Part shown: positions 8,476 through 16,984 of the stretch, piece by piece
How the letters are laid out: every line of letters starts with the position of its first letter
How positions within the stretch are numbered: the stretch's first letter is position 1
DNA from: Neogemmobacter tilapiae
GTDB lineage: Bacteria; Pseudomonadota; Alphaproteobacteria; Rhodobacterales; Rhodobacteraceae
Assembly (NCBI RefSeq): GCF_014652215.1
Contig: NZ_BMYJ01000003.1
Coordinates: 1-64,000 of the forward strand
Direction of reading: 5' to 3'
DNA length: 64,000 bases
Program-made: the position numbers and the translations under genes
The notes under the pieces: model-generated
Told to the model about the DNA's origin: nothing
The model's database searches: none
The model's input: only the letters and a program-made list of their open reading frames with translations

Positions 8476-9245
8476 TTGTCCTTTGGCGTCAGCAGTTTCG
8501 GTGGCCGCACCTGTTCGGCCGCCTTGAACAGGCTGAAGGTCTGGTTCACATAGTTCACGATCCCCCCGATCTTGTCCATGTAACCCGCCAATTCCGGCGT
8601 CCGTTCCGCCTCCACCACCTGCACGGGCCGATCCGGCCCTTCCGCCTCGAACTGGCAATAGAACAGGGGTTCGCCCCGCCGCAGGATGATGTCCTTTTCC
8701 GGCTCGTGCCATTCAAAGGCCCACATCAGGGGCCGTGGCCAGACGTTGATGGGGAAGCGCCCCCCGAAAATCGTGCCCGGCAAGGGATCGCGCCGATAAT
8801 GCGCGAACGTCCCCAGTTGCGTCATATAGACCGTCTCATCCGCAATAAAGCAGTAGGGCAGCATCAACTGGATGGTCGGCCTATCGGGGAAACGCCATTC
8901 CACCTCGTTCACCAGCGTCAGCAGTTCCCCCAGCTTCGAAGCCCTGATGCTCGACGCCGCCCCCGCCCGGTTGATCAGATGCCCCTTGCCGTCCTTGTCC
9001 CGCCCGAAACCGATGTGCAGATCGAACGGGCATTTCACCACGAAATAGCGGCTTTCCATCTGGATCACGGCCGGGCAGCGGCTCGCCGACTTCGCATGAG
9101 TCTTGTTCGTCTGGCGAAAGATCAAGCGTTCCGGCGGATCATAAAGGATCGCCCCCTTGTCTTGTGTCAGAAACCAGCCCACCGTCACCGGCCCGGATTT
9201 CGGCCCTTCCTCGGGCCGGTCGAATGTCAGGGTAATGTCCATCAT
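8472..9245 (-). CDS. Conserved hypothetical protein coupled to the propeller gene
   Basis: The 257-residue soluble protein (MDITLTFDRPEEGPKSGPVTVGWF at the start) has no signal or membrane helix. It is rich in aromatic and proline residues, with a striking AFEWHEPEKDIILRRGEPLFYCQFE segment. I do not recognise a named fold with confidence; DUF6065-type is a weak suggestion. It is the first gene of a two-gene operon, its TGA overlapping the ATG of the beta-propeller gene by four bases. Two ATG codons start the frame; the second (9242) could also be used. Confidence 0.7.
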   Translation of the reverse strand: MMDITLTFDRPEEGPKSGPVTVGWFLTQDKGAILYDPPERLIFRQTNKTHAKSASRCPAVIQMESRYFVVKCPFDLHIGFGRDKDGKGHLINRAGAASSIRASKLGELLTLVNEVEWRFPDRPTIQLMLPYCFIADETVYMTQLGTFAHYRRDPLPGTIFGGRFPINVWPRPLMWAFEWHEPEKDIILRRGEPLFYCQFEAEGPDRPVQVVEAERTPELAGYMDKIGGIVNYVNQTFSLFKAAEQVRPPKLLTPKDK

Positions 9246-9360
9246 GCCTCACAATTTGCAGGGAAGGTCAACAATGGCCGGGACAAAGTCAACCATTCGC
9301 AGAGCGCTTGCACCATTCCCGCCCCCGCCCTATCAGGCGTGAAATCAACAGGAGAAACAG

Positions 9361-10053
9361 ATGACAGCCGATGACCGTCTGATCGTGGCGCTGGACGTGC
9401 CGAATGTTGTGCAGGGGCTGGAACTGGCCGACAGGCTGGGCGATGCCGTTTCCTTTTACAAGATCGGGCTGGGAATGTTGACCGGGGGTGGTTTTGCCTT
9501 GGCCAATGAATTGAAGCACGAGCGCGGCAAGCGTGTGTTTCTGGACATGAAGCTGTTCGACATCGGCGCGACGGTCGAGGCGGCCGTGCGTGGGATCGCG
9601 CAACATGGCCTTGATTTCCTGACCGTCCACGGCGACCCGCAGGTCGTACGGGCGGCGGCCATCGGCAAGGGCGGGACCGATCTGAAAATTCTGGCGGTGA
9701 CGGTGCTGACCTCTTTGGACCGGGCCGATCTGGATGCCAACCTGACCAAAGTGGGCGATCTGCGCGAGATCACCGTGGAGCGCGCAGCGCGTGCCCTGCT
9801 GGCCGGGGCGGATGGTGTGATCACCAGCCCGCAAGAGGCCGCCCTGATCCGTGCCCTGCCCGAGGCGCGCGGCAAGCTGATTGTCACGCCAGGCGTGCGG
9901 CCCGAAGGCGCGGCTTTGGGCGACCAGAAACGGGTGGCAACGCCAAGGCAAGCGATCCGCGACGGCGTCGATCATATCGTGGTGGGCCGCCCCATCTGGC
10001 AGGCCGACGATCCGCAAGCCGCCGCAAGGGCACTGATCGCGTCTTTGGCGTGA
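9361..10053 (+). CDS. pyrF: PyrF, orotidine 5'-phosphate decarboxylase
   Basis: PyrF makes UMP from OMP, the last step of de novo pyrimidine synthesis. The 230-residue TIM barrel carries the catalytic D-x-K-x-x-D signature in FLDMKLFDIGAT, the opening IVALDVPN, and the phosphate-binding VTPGVRPEG and VVGRPIW segments. A strong ribosome site (AGGAG) lies eight bases before the ATG. It stands alone on the forward strand, divergent from the unknown/propeller pair. Confidence 0.98.
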   Translation: MTADDRLIVALDVPNVVQGLELADRLGDAVSFYKIGLGMLTGGGFALANELKHERGKRVFLDMKLFDIGATVEAAVRGIAQHGLDFLTVHGDPQVVRAAAIGKGGTDLKILAVTVLTSLDRADLDANLTKVGDLREITVERAARALLAGADGVITSPQEAALIRALPEARGKLIVTPGVRPEGAALGDQKRVATPRQAIRDGVDHIVVGRPIWQADDPQAAARALIASLA

Positions 10054-10127
10054 TCCGCTTCCCTTGTGGGGGAACGTTGGGCTACTATGTGGATGGAAAT
10101 TAAGACCAACAAGGGATGGAAAACCAA

Positions 10128-11033
10128 ATGAATAATCCGAATGATATTGGGGAATGGATTGGCTGGGTGCTGAACAGCAATCTGCTTTGGGTGGCCTTGG
10201 CCATTCTGATTTTGCTGACCCTGCTGAAAGCGGTGCGCATCGTGCCGCAAAGCGAGAAATATGTGGTCGAGCGTCTGGGCCGTTTTCGCGCCGTGCTGGG
10301 GCCAGGTTTGAATATGATCATCCCCTTCCTGGATGCCGTGCGGCACAAGGTCTCGATCCTAGAACGCCAGCTTCCTACCGCCAGCCAAGATGCGATTACC
10401 GCCGACAACGTCTTGGTCAAAGTTGAAACCAGCGTCTTCTACCGCATCACCGAACCGGAAAAGACTGTTTATCGCATTCGTGACGCCGATGCCGCCATTG
10501 CCACGACCGTCGCAGGCATCGTGCGCTCGGAAATCGGCAAGCTGGAACTGGATCAGGTCCAGTCGAACCGTTCCGAATTGATCACCAAGGTGCGCGAAGC
10601 CGTGGCCCTGATGGTCGATGACTGGGGGGTCGAGGTGACGCGGGCCGAAGTGCTGGACGTCAATCTGGACGAGGCAACCCGTGCAGCGATGTTGCAGCAG
10701 TTGAACGCAGAACGCGCCCGCCGCGCCCAAGTGACCGAGGCCGAGGGTAAGAAGCGGGCGGTGGAGCTGAACGCGGACGCTGAGCTTTATTCGGCGGAAC
10801 AACAGGCCAAGGCCCGGCGCGTTCTGGCCGAGGCCGAGGCTTTTGCAACCGGTGTGATTGCCGAAGCGATCAAGCAAAACGGTCTGGAAGCGGCCCAGTA
10901 TCAGGTCGCGCTGAAACAGGTCGAGGCGCTGACAGCGGTGGGTCATGGCCCCGGCAAGCAGACGATCATCGTGCCAGCGCAGGCTTTGGAAGCCTTTGGT
11001 CAGGCGTTCAACATGCTGAAGGGAAGGGGCTGA
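10128..11033 (+). CDS. SPFH/stomatin-family membrane protein (QmcA-like)
   Basis: The protein of about 301 residues has one N-terminal transmembrane helix (about residues 14-35, LLWVALAILILLTLL). An SPFH/band-7 domain follows (VPQSEKYVVERLGRF, GPGLNMIIPFLD), then a long charged coiled coil with AEGKKRAVELNADAE-type repeats. Such proteins form membrane microdomains and act in membrane-protein quality control. I start it at 10128 because the alternative ATG at 10116 touches the AAGGG ribosome site. The next gene is NfeD-like, the standard partner of this family. Confidence 0.93.
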   Translation: MNNPNDIGEWIGWVLNSNLLWVALAILILLTLLKAVRIVPQSEKYVVERLGRFRAVLGPGLNMIIPFLDAVRHKVSILERQLPTASQDAITADNVLVKVETSVFYRITEPEKTVYRIRDADAAIATTVAGIVRSEIGKLELDQVQSNRSELITKVREAVALMVDDWGVEVTRAEVLDVNLDEATRAAMLQQLNAERARRAQVTEAEGKKRAVELNADAELYSAEQQAKARRVLAEAEAFATGVIAEAIKQNGLEAAQYQVALKQVEALTAVGHGPGKQTIIVPAQALEAFGQAFNMLKGRG

Positions 11034-11036
11034 GCC

Positions 11037-11312
11037 ATGTTCTGGCAGGAATGGTGGGTTTGGGTTTCGGTGGGCTTTGCCTTGGGCGTGCTAGAGGTTC
11101 TGCTTCCCGGCTATATGTTCCTTGGCTTTGCCATCGGGGCGATCCTGACCGGTGTTTTGGTCGCGACCGGCCTTGTCGGTGAAAACCTTGCCATCCTGCT
11201 GGCACTCTTTGGCGCGGCGTCGGCTGTCGCCTGGCTGGCCCTTGTCCGTTATTTTGGCAACAAGAAGGGTCAGGTCAAAGTCTGGGACCGGGATATCAAC
11301 GACAACCCATGA
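11037..11312 (+). CDS. NfeD-like membrane protein, partner of the SPFH protein
   Basis: The 91-residue protein has two to three transmembrane segments (WVSVGFALGVLEVLLPGYMFLGFAIGAIL and NLAILLALFGAASAVAWLALVRYFG) and a short hydrophilic tail (KKGQVKVWDRD). It is the short NfeD/YbbK type lacking most of the OB-fold domain. It starts three bases after the SPFH gene and ends in an ATGA overlap with the following Nudix gene, so all three are likely one transcript. It probably binds the SPFH partner in the membrane. Confidence 0.9.
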   Translation: MFWQEWWVWVSVGFALGVLEVLLPGYMFLGFAIGAILTGVLVATGLVGENLAILLALFGAASAVAWLALVRYFGNKKGQVKVWDRDINDNP

Positions 11313-11749
11313 CGGATGAGACCTTCCACGGCGCAAAGCTGGCGCTTTTGCATCAGGATCAGGTTCTGACCTATCTGCGCGACGATTTCGCCCATATTCC
11401 CTTTCCCGGCCATTGGGATTTTCCCGGCGGGGGAAGGGAGAACAGCGAAAGCCCCTCGGAATGCGTGCTGCGCGAAACGTTCGAGGAATTTGGCCTAAAC
11501 CTGCCCCCTGAAAGACTGATCTTTTCCCGTCAATTCAACTGGACCCACAAACCCAATCACCGCGTCTGGTTCTTTGGCGGCTATCTGACGGCCGCGGAAA
11601 TCGCCGCGATCCGCTTTGGCGATGAGGGCCAGCATTGGCGTATGATGGATATCGCCGAGTTTCTGGCGCATCCCTTGGCCATTCCCGATCTGAAACACCG
11701 GCTGAGTGTCTGGCTGGACGAACGGCTTTCCATTTCTCCCCAGCCCTGA
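11309..11749 (+). CDS. Nudix hydrolase
   Basis: The 146-residue protein contains a complete Nudix box, G-x5-E-x7-RE-x-x-EE-x-G, running from GGRENSE to RETFEEFGL. The usual bulky aliphatic residue after RE is a threonine. Nudix enzymes cleave nucleoside diphosphates linked to another group; the substrate cannot be told here. The start codon overlaps the NfeD stop (ATGA), which ties it to the SPFH/NfeD operon. Nothing in the sequence links it to mutagenic nucleotides as clearly as the MutT at 59764. Confidence 0.92.
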   Translation: MTDETFHGAKLALLHQDQVLTYLRDDFAHIPFPGHWDFPGGGRENSESPSECVLRETFEEFGLNLPPERLIFSRQFNWTHKPNHRVWFFGGYLTAAEIAAIRFGDEGQHWRMMDIAEFLAHPLAIPDLKHRLSVWLDERLSISPQP

Positions 11750-11761
11750 CATGTTGCACGC

Positions 11762-11959
11762 ATGAAACCGATCCTTGACCCGAACGACCCCTTCTTTCGC
11801 CCCGTCTGGCGCCGCTGGGCCACCGTGATCTTCCCACTGGGATGGTCGATGTTCGAACTTTACCTCGGCAGCCATGTCTGGGCCGGGGCCTTTGGCGTGC
11901 TGGGCCTGTTCGCCTTTTACATGCTGATTATCAAAGGCCCGGATCAGCCCGCACCCTGA
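11762..11959 (+). CDS. Small predicted membrane protein, 65 aa
   Basis: The 65-residue protein has a charged N-terminus ([17 protein letters not shown]) and two hydrophobic helices ([18 protein letters not shown] and [20 protein letters not shown]). I recognise no family. It begins 12 bases after the Nudix stop and may be the last gene of that operon. Its end overlaps the convergent parA end by 16 bases. Confidence 0.65.
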   Translation: MKPILDPNDPFFRPVWRRWATVIFPLGWSMFELYLGSHVWAGAFGVLGLFAFYMLIIKGPDQPAP

Positions 11960-12579
11960 AGCGCGGCCTGAACCTCGGACGCAAGGGCCACCACCTCGCC
12001 GCTGGCCGCTGATTTGCCCGCTTCAACCGCACCCAGACCGTGGCCCATGGTTTCGGCAAAAACCACCCTTTGCCCCAACCGCGCCTCGGCCACCTTGGCC
12101 ACCTGCCCTGCGGCCGTCGCGATTTCACCGGCCAGTCGGGTGCCTGCTTTGGCGCGGTTCAAAACCACCAGACCCGGCCGACTTTCCCGCGCGATCAGAT
12201 CCAGCACGCCATCGGTCGCCCAAAGGTCCAAGTGGCTCGCCGCCACCGGGATCAGCACCAGATCAGCCTCGCGCAGCGCGGGTCGCAGGTCAGCATCGGC
12301 CTTGGGCGGTGTGTCGACGATCACAACATCATACGTTTTCCGCAGCTTTTCGCATTCATAGGCCACACCCCAGGCCGAGGCGGTTGCCAGATCCATCCCC
12401 GCCTCACCCCCGAAACGATCCCGCCGCATCAGGAACCAACGGCCCAGCGATCCCTGAGGATCGGTGTCCAGCAAGGCGACCTTTTGCCCTTGCCTGGCAA
12501 AATGGACAGCCAGATTGACGGCGAGGGTGGTTTTCCCCGATCCGCCCTTTTGCTGTGCGATGGTGATGACCTGACCCAT
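11944..12579 (-). CDS. Orphan ParA-family ATPase
   Basis: The 211-residue protein is a small ParA/MinD-type P-loop ATPase. Its deviant Walker A KGGSGKTT lies at residues 11-18, with both lysines, followed by [13 protein letters not shown] and [11 protein letters not shown] (Walker B/switch). There is no N-terminal helix-turn-helix and no parB or parS nearby, so it is not the chromosomal partition protein; it is closer to orphan ParAs that place cargo on the nucleoid. The ATG at 12579 is chosen because it follows a GGAG site and matches the family start; the frame is open to 12609. Confidence 0.88.
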   Translation of the reverse strand: MGQVITIAQQKGGSGKTTLAVNLAVHFARQGQKVALLDTDPQGSLGRWFLMRRDRFGGEAGMDLATASAWGVAYECEKLRKTYDVVIVDTPPKADADLRPALREADLVLIPVAASHLDLWATDGVLDLIARESRPGLVVLNRAKAGTRLAGEIATAAGQVAKVAEARLGQRVVFAETMGHGLGAVEAGKSAASGEVVALASEVQAALQGAG

Positions 12580-12627
12580 GCGATTCTCCACCTTGCTGCG
12601 ATGCAGCATAGCGCAACCGCTTGGCGA

Positions 12628-12918
12628 TTAACAGGTGATAGACCCGCGCATTTCCCCGCTGTCGCCCGTCAGGGTGGACGGCACCAAAGTGCAGCCCGTC
12701 ACTGGTTCGATCATATCGATCATCGCAGCGCGGATCGCCTGATGTTCGCCACGACCCGCCCAGCCATGGCGGATCACCTCAACCCGGTTGTCGGTGTAGA
12801 AAACGGTATAGTCCCGGCCATCTTGCGTCAGATCGACTCGTTCAGCCCAGAACATTTCCGGGGCAGGTTGCGCCCCGCAGGCCGCAAGAAGCACAAAGAG
12901 GAGAAGATGAGCACGCAT
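12628..12918 (-). CDS. Small putative lipoprotein, 96 aa
   Basis: The N-terminus HLLLFVLLAACGAQPAP contains a lipobox (L-A-A-C), so the mature protein should be lipid-anchored at Cys14. The mature part of about 80 residues contains two more cysteines (TGCTLV and a C-terminal SITC) that could form a disulfide in the periplasm. I know no function. It is upstream of parA with 48 bases between them and may share its transcript. Confidence 0.7.
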   Translation of the reverse strand: MRAHLLLFVLLAACGAQPAPEMFWAERVDLTQDGRDYTVFYTDNRVEVIRHGWAGRGEHQAIRAAMIDMIEPVTGCTLVPSTLTGDSGEMRGSITC

Positions 12919-12951
12919 AGCCCATCTTCGCCGCCCAAGGTGAACATCAGG

Positions 12952-13260
12952 TTAATGCGCGACCGCCGCGACATCGGGCGCAGTGATCATGCCAAACGCC
13001 ACAAATCCCAGTGCAGCAAGACCCGCCAGCAACAAAAGCCATGACGCGGCCAAGCGCAGATAAGCCGTCCGCCGGATGATCACCAAGGGCAAGCCCGTGA
13101 TGGCCAAGGCCACGACCGGCAGGAAAAGCGTCATGATCAAAAACTGCACAAAGGCCGTTCCCAGCCCCGTGCCATGGGCCACCGCCAAGGCGGCGACGCC
13201 AAAAGAGGCGACCAGCGCCATGCGCGGCAAGGCATCGGCTTCGTCCATCCGCAGGGCCAT
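12952..13260 (-). CDS. Small integral membrane protein, 102 aa
   Basis: The protein has a short polar N-terminus and three predicted transmembrane helices (about residues 14-30, 35-62 and 68-92). A good ribosome site (GGGAGGAG) precedes the ATG. It lies upstream of the lipoprotein gene, 33 bases away, in the same direction. No family is recognised. Confidence 0.65.
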   Translation of the reverse strand: MALRMDEADALPRMALVASFGVAALAVAHGTGLGTAFVQFLIMTLFLPVVALAITGLPLVIIRRTAYLRLAASWLLLLAGLAALGFVAFGMITAPDVAAVAH

Positions 13261-13372
13261 GGGCTCCTCCCTTCCCTTGTTGGCCCAAGGGTCAGCGTAA
13301 AACCGCGCACCGTCAACTGAAATCTGCCCTTCGACCTAAGTCGCAAGGCTAGACCCACACGCAACGAAAACG

Positions 13373-13402
13373 TTGACGGAAGCCCAGTGGCCCGCCTAGC
13401 GT
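13373..13402 (+). promoter_or_regulatory. Candidate promoter of the RTX protein gene
   Basis: TTGACG at 13373-13378 and TAGCGT at 13397-13402 with an 18-base spacer lie about 40 bases before the RTX start. The -35 is good, the -10 weak. Confidence 0.3.
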
Positions 13403-13442
13403 GCCGCGCGTTTGACATCACAACAATCCAAAGGGTGGGAAA

Positions 13443-14354
13443 TTGGCTAAGATCAACGTCGTCAGCACCGATGCTGGCTTTGATATGGGCGCACTGACTT
13501 TCGGCGTTCTGACCGAATGGTTCTATTGGCAACATGTTTCGACCAACGCTGTCTTCACCTCCAGCCAGGCCAATGACGGGACGGGCGTTGACCCGACCAT
13601 CACCGGCATCGAACGTCTGCAAGTAACTGGCACGGGGCTGACCTACAGCATCAATGACGGTGCCTTGGCGATCACCGGCGGGACGATTGAAACTTTCAAA
13701 TTGATGACGGACGGCGTCACGAAGGTTACGGGCACAGAACTGAACCTCAATGGTGCCGCGATGACCCAGGCTTTGGTGGCCATCCTGCTGGGCGGGCCGG
13801 ATGAAACGATGGATCTCATCCTTCAGGGCGATGATTCAATCACCGGTGGCACTTTCGGCGATACGCTGACGGGTTATGCCGGAAACGATTCGCTGCTGGG
13901 CGGCGCGGGTGCAGATTCGATACTGGGCGGCGAGGGCAATGACCTGCTGAAAGGCCAGAAAGGCGCGGACCGGCTGGAGGGCGGGAATGGCAATGACACC
14001 CTGTCGGGCAGTGATGGGGCTGACCTCCTGACCGGCGGCGATGGGGCCGATGTGTTCCTGTTCGATGCCAAATTGAAGGCGAATGTCGATGCCATTGCCG
14101 ATTTCAACGTGGTGGACGATCAGATTCATCTGGAAAACGCGATCTTCACCAAAATCGGCAAGCTGGGCACCTTGAAAGCCGGGGCCTATGTCGAAGGCAC
14201 CAAGGCCAAGGACGCGGGCGATCGGATCATTTATGACGAAGCCACCGGCCGCATCTGGTATGATGCTGACGGCAATGGCAACGGCAAGGCCGTGCTGTTC
14301 GCCAATGTCGCGGGCGGCACCGATCTGACGAACGCCGATTTCCACATCGTCTGA
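13443..14354 (+). CDS. RTX (hemolysin-type calcium-binding) secreted protein
   Basis: The 303-residue acidic protein has no Sec signal. Residues about 145-205 carry six or so glycine-rich GG-x-G-x-D nonapeptides (GGAGADSIL, GGEGNDLLK, GGNGNDTLS, GGDGADVF) that fold as a calcium-binding beta-roll, and the C-terminus (DLTNADFHIV) suits type I secretion. The first 140 residues are unlike known enzymes and may be a beta-rich adhesive domain. Translation appears to start at TTG, with an AAAGGGTGGG site just upstream. No type I exporter genes are in the window, so secretion would rely on machinery elsewhere. Confidence 0.88.
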   Translation: MAKINVVSTDAGFDMGALTFGVLTEWFYWQHVSTNAVFTSSQANDGTGVDPTITGIERLQVTGTGLTYSINDGALAITGGTIETFKLMTDGVTKVTGTELNLNGAAMTQALVAILLGGPDETMDLILQGDDSITGGTFGDTLTGYAGNDSLLGGAGADSILGGEGNDLLKGQKGADRLEGGNGNDTLSGSDGADLLTGGDGADVFLFDAKLKANVDAIADFNVVDDQIHLENAIFTKIGKLGTLKAGAYVEGTKAKDAGDRIIYDEATGRIWYDADGNGNGKAVLFANVAGGTDLTNADFHIV

Positions 14355-14393
14355 TCCCTTTGCGAAAGGGCACAGGGCTGGCATAGTCACACC

Positions 14394-15647
14394 ATGCCAG
14401 CCCTGTGTCGCGATTGTCTGACCACCTTTGACGCGGGCACGCGCTGCCCCGCCTGTCGCAGTCCGCGCGTCCTGTCGCATCCCGAGTTGTTCGATCTTTC
14501 TATCGCTCATATGGATTGCGATGCCTTTTATGCTTCGGTGGAAAAGCGCGACAATCCTGACCTCAGGGACAAGGCCGTGATTGTCGGCGGTGGCCAGCGC
14601 GGCGTTGTCTCCACCTGTTGCTATATCGCCCGCATTTCCGGTGTGCGTTCCGCCATGCCGATGTTTCAGGCGATGAAGCTCTGCCCCGACGCCGTAGTCG
14701 TGAAACCGCGAATGCGGGTCTATGTCGAGGTCAGCCGCGCGATTCGTGCGATGATGGAAGACATGACACCCCATATTCAGCCCCTCTCGCTGGACGAAGC
14801 TTTCATGGATCTGTCCGGCACCACCCGCCTGCATGGGGCGCCGCCCGCCGTGATGCTGGCGCGGCTGATCAAACGGATGGAGGAGGAACTGGGCATCAGC
14901 GGCTCCATCGGCCTGTCGCACAACAAATTTCTGGCGAAAATCGCGTCTGACCTCGACAAACCCCGCGGCTTTTCGGTGATCGGGCAGGCCGAGACGCACG
15001 GCTTTCTGGCCAAACAAAAGGTGCGAATCATCTGGGGTGTGGGAACAGCCACGCAAACCGCCTTGGAACAGGGCGGCATCCGCACCATCGCCGACCTTTT
15101 ACGCTGGGACAGGCGCGATCTGGGGGCACGGTTCGGCTCGATGGGTGACAGGCTGTGGCATCTGGCGCGGGGCATCGACACAAGGCCGGTTCAGCGGGAC
15201 GAAGGAGTCAAATCCATCTCAAAGGAAACCACTTTCTTCGAAGATACGGGCGACGCTGACCTGCTCGACGGGCATCTGTGGCGTCTGGCTGAACAAGTGT
15301 CAGACCGCGCCAAGGCCAAGGTTCTGGCAGGCCGGACGGTCACGCTGAAGCTGAAACGCGCCGATTTCAAATTGATCAGCCGCAGACATGCGCTGGACCA
15401 GCCCACGCAATTGGCCGACCGCATCTACCGCGAGGCGCGGGCGCTTTTTGACGCGGCCCCGGACAAAGGCCCCTTCCGTCTGATCGGCGTGGGGATTTCC
15501 GACCTTTGTCCCGGCGATCAGGCCGATGCCGAGGGGGATCTGCTGGACCTGAACGCCACCAAACGCAGCGCGGCAGAACGCGCCACCGATGCGATCCGGG
15601 CCCGCTTTGGCCAGGACGCGATCATCAAGGGGCGCGCCTTACGGTGA
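14394..15647 (+). CDS. dinB: DNA polymerase IV (DinB) with N-terminal zinc ribbon
   Basis: This Y-family translesion polymerase copies damaged DNA. The 417 residues start with a C-x2-C...C-x2-C zinc ribbon (Cys5, 8, 18, 21) not found in the E. coli enzyme, followed by the palm with catalytic acidic residues in AHMDCDAFYASVEKRDNP and SLDEAFMDLSG. The helix-hairpin-helix (GVGTATQTALEQGGIRTIADL) and little-finger domain come next. The extended N-terminus is in frame with no better start inside it. It ends directly against the stop of the convergent amidohydrolase gene, with no terminator between them. Confidence 0.96.
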   Translation: MPALCRDCLTTFDAGTRCPACRSPRVLSHPELFDLSIAHMDCDAFYASVEKRDNPDLRDKAVIVGGGQRGVVSTCCYIARISGVRSAMPMFQAMKLCPDAVVVKPRMRVYVEVSRAIRAMMEDMTPHIQPLSLDEAFMDLSGTTRLHGAPPAVMLARLIKRMEEELGISGSIGLSHNKFLAKIASDLDKPRGFSVIGQAETHGFLAKQKVRIIWGVGTATQTALEQGGIRTIADLLRWDRRDLGARFGSMGDRLWHLARGIDTRPVQRDEGVKSISKETTFFEDTGDADLLDGHLWRLAEQVSDRAKAKVLAGRTVTLKLKRADFKLISRRHALDQPTQLADRIYREARALFDAAPDKGPFRLIGVGISDLCPGDQADAEGDLLDLNATKRSAAERATDAIRARFGQDAIIKGRALR

Positions 15648-16514
15648 TCATTCGGCCGCCACGGGCAACACATCAGCCCCCGGCAGGCCCGCGATGACAG
15701 CGGCCACCACCCCACCGATCAAGGATTTGAACGCTGCAAAATCAGACCGTTTTTCGATGCGCTTTTCATCCATATAGAGGGATCGGTCGATCTCGATCTG
15801 GACCGCGTGCATGTTCTGCGACGGCCGCCCATAGGTCTGTGTGATATAGGCTCCCGCGAAAGGCGCATTCCGCACCACCCGCAGCCCCGCGCCGACAAAG
15901 GCCGCCTCGACAAGTTCCATGATATCGCGCCCCGCCGCTGCCCCGAAGCGGTCACCCAAAACCACATCCGGGCGGGGCTGGCCCGGTCGCAAATGGATAT
16001 CCAGCGCCTCATGCGGCATCGAATGGCAATCAATCAGCACCGCCTGCCCAAACGCAGCCCGGCTTTCCTGCATCAGCCCCTTCAACGCCACATGATAGGG
16101 ATACCAGAAGGAACCGATGCGATCCTCGGCCTCGACCAGACTCATCTTGCCGCGATAGATCGCCCGCCCATTCGCCACCACACGCGGTACCACCCCCAGA
16201 CCGGAACTGATCCGCGGATTGTGGCTGACCCTGCGCACCCCTTCGATCAGCGCCGGGTCCAATTCATCCGCCGCCCGGTTCAGATCGACAAAAGCCCTTG
16301 GCACCCTTGCTGCAATCAACGGCGCACCCAGAGCAGGGGCCACCCCGAACAACTCATCCACAAAGGCATCTTCCGATGACCGCAGCAGGAAATCATCCAG
16401 CACGCTGGCCCGCCGCAGTGATTCGGGATAGTCCCGCCCCGAATGCGGCGAAGAAAACACCACCGAAGACATGCGGCGGTGCGGACGGATCAATGTGTAA
16501 CTGCCTGCTCCCAT
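15648..16514 (-). CDS. N-formylglutamate amidohydrolase family protein
   Basis: The 288-residue protein belongs to the FGase family (HutG-like), zinc amidohydrolases that release formate from N-formylglutamate. Visible signatures are FSSPHSGRDYP near the start, RAFVDLNRAADELDP, LIDCHSMPHEA and the C-terminal RPSQNMHAVQIEIDRSLYMDE. It is not next to other hut genes, so histidine breakdown is not supported by context; related enzymes act on other N-formyl or peptide substrates. An in-frame TTG at 16520 is an alternative start. Confidence 0.87.
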   Translation of the reverse strand: MGAGSYTLIRPHRRMSSVVFSSPHSGRDYPESLRRASVLDDFLLRSSEDAFVDELFGVAPALGAPLIAARVPRAFVDLNRAADELDPALIEGVRRVSHNPRISSGLGVVPRVVANGRAIYRGKMSLVEAEDRIGSFWYPYHVALKGLMQESRAAFGQAVLIDCHSMPHEALDIHLRPGQPRPDVVLGDRFGAAAGRDIMELVEAAFVGAGLRVVRNAPFAGAYITQTYGRPSQNMHAVQIEIDRSLYMDEKRIEKRSDFAAFKSLIGGVVAAVIAGLPGADVLPVAAE

Positions 16515-16593
16515 GTCCAAGACATAACAGTCTTTCGCAATTTGCCAAAACCCCTTGAACCCCGCCCCGACACCCGCTAATAGCCCCCCATCC

Positions 16594-16620
16594 GACGCGG
16601 TGCCGCCCGCGTCTTTTTCT
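16594..16620 (+). terminator. Terminator-like hairpin upstream of tRNA-Val
   Basis: Arms GACGCGG and CCGCGTC around a six-base loop are followed by TTTTTCTTTC on the forward strand. No forward-strand gene ends just before it; dinB ends about 950 bases upstream. It could stop dinB read-through that would run antisense to the amidohydrolase gene, or be part of the tRNA leader. Confidence 0.55.
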
Positions 16621-16647
16621 TTCGGGTGGCATTCGCAAGGGCAGCGT

Positions 16648-16722
16648 GGGCGGTTAGCTCAGCGGTAGAGCACTACGTTGACATCGTAGTGGCCACTGGT
16701 TCGATCCCAGTACCGCCCACCA
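16648..16722 (+). tRNA. tRNA-Val (GAC)
   Basis: A complete cloverleaf with CCA encoded: acceptor GGGCGGT pairs with ACCGCCC; D arm GCTC-AGCGGTA-GAGC; anticodon stem CTACG/CGTAG with loop TTGACAT, giving anticodon GAC; T arm ACTGG-TTCGATC-CCAGT. Discriminator base is A. Confidence 0.97.
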
Positions 16723-16780
16723 TTCATTTGGCCCAAAAGGCCGCAGTTAGAAGTGGCGCGCAGCGCCGAGGAGAAGAACG

Positions 16781-16906
16781 ATGAAGGTTGCGAACTCGCT
16801 CCGCTCGCTCAAGACGCGTCACCGCGATTGCCAGATCGTGCGCCGTAAAGGCCGGGTCTATGTGATCAACAAGACGCAGAAGCGTTACAAAGCCCGTCAG
16901 GGCTGA
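16781..16906 (+). CDS. rpmJ: Ribosomal protein L36 (bL36), zinc-independent form
   Basis: A 41-residue very basic protein ([20 protein letters not shown] at the start, YKARQG at the end) matching the alphaproteobacterial L36. Only one cysteine (Cys17) remains, so the C-x2-C...C-x4-H zinc knuckle of classical L36 is missing; this is the zinc-independent (YkgO-like) type. AGGAGAAG sits seven bases before the ATG. It follows tRNA-Val by 58 bases and is followed by its own terminator. Confidence 0.95.
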   Translation: MKVANSLRSLKTRHRDCQIVRRKGRVYVINKTQKRYKARQG

Positions 16907-16932
16907 ACGCATCAAGGCGAACCGGAATTCGG

Positions 16933-16967
16933 GGCCGCGTCGGGAAACCGGGGCGGCCTTATTCTTT
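16933..16967 (+). terminator. rpmJ terminator
   Basis: An inverted repeat with outer arms GGCCGC and GCGGCC and an inner CGG/CCG around GAAA is followed by TTATTCTTT, 27 bases past the rpmJ stop. Confidence 0.75.
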
Positions 16968-16984
16968 GGCGCATAGGGGCAGCC

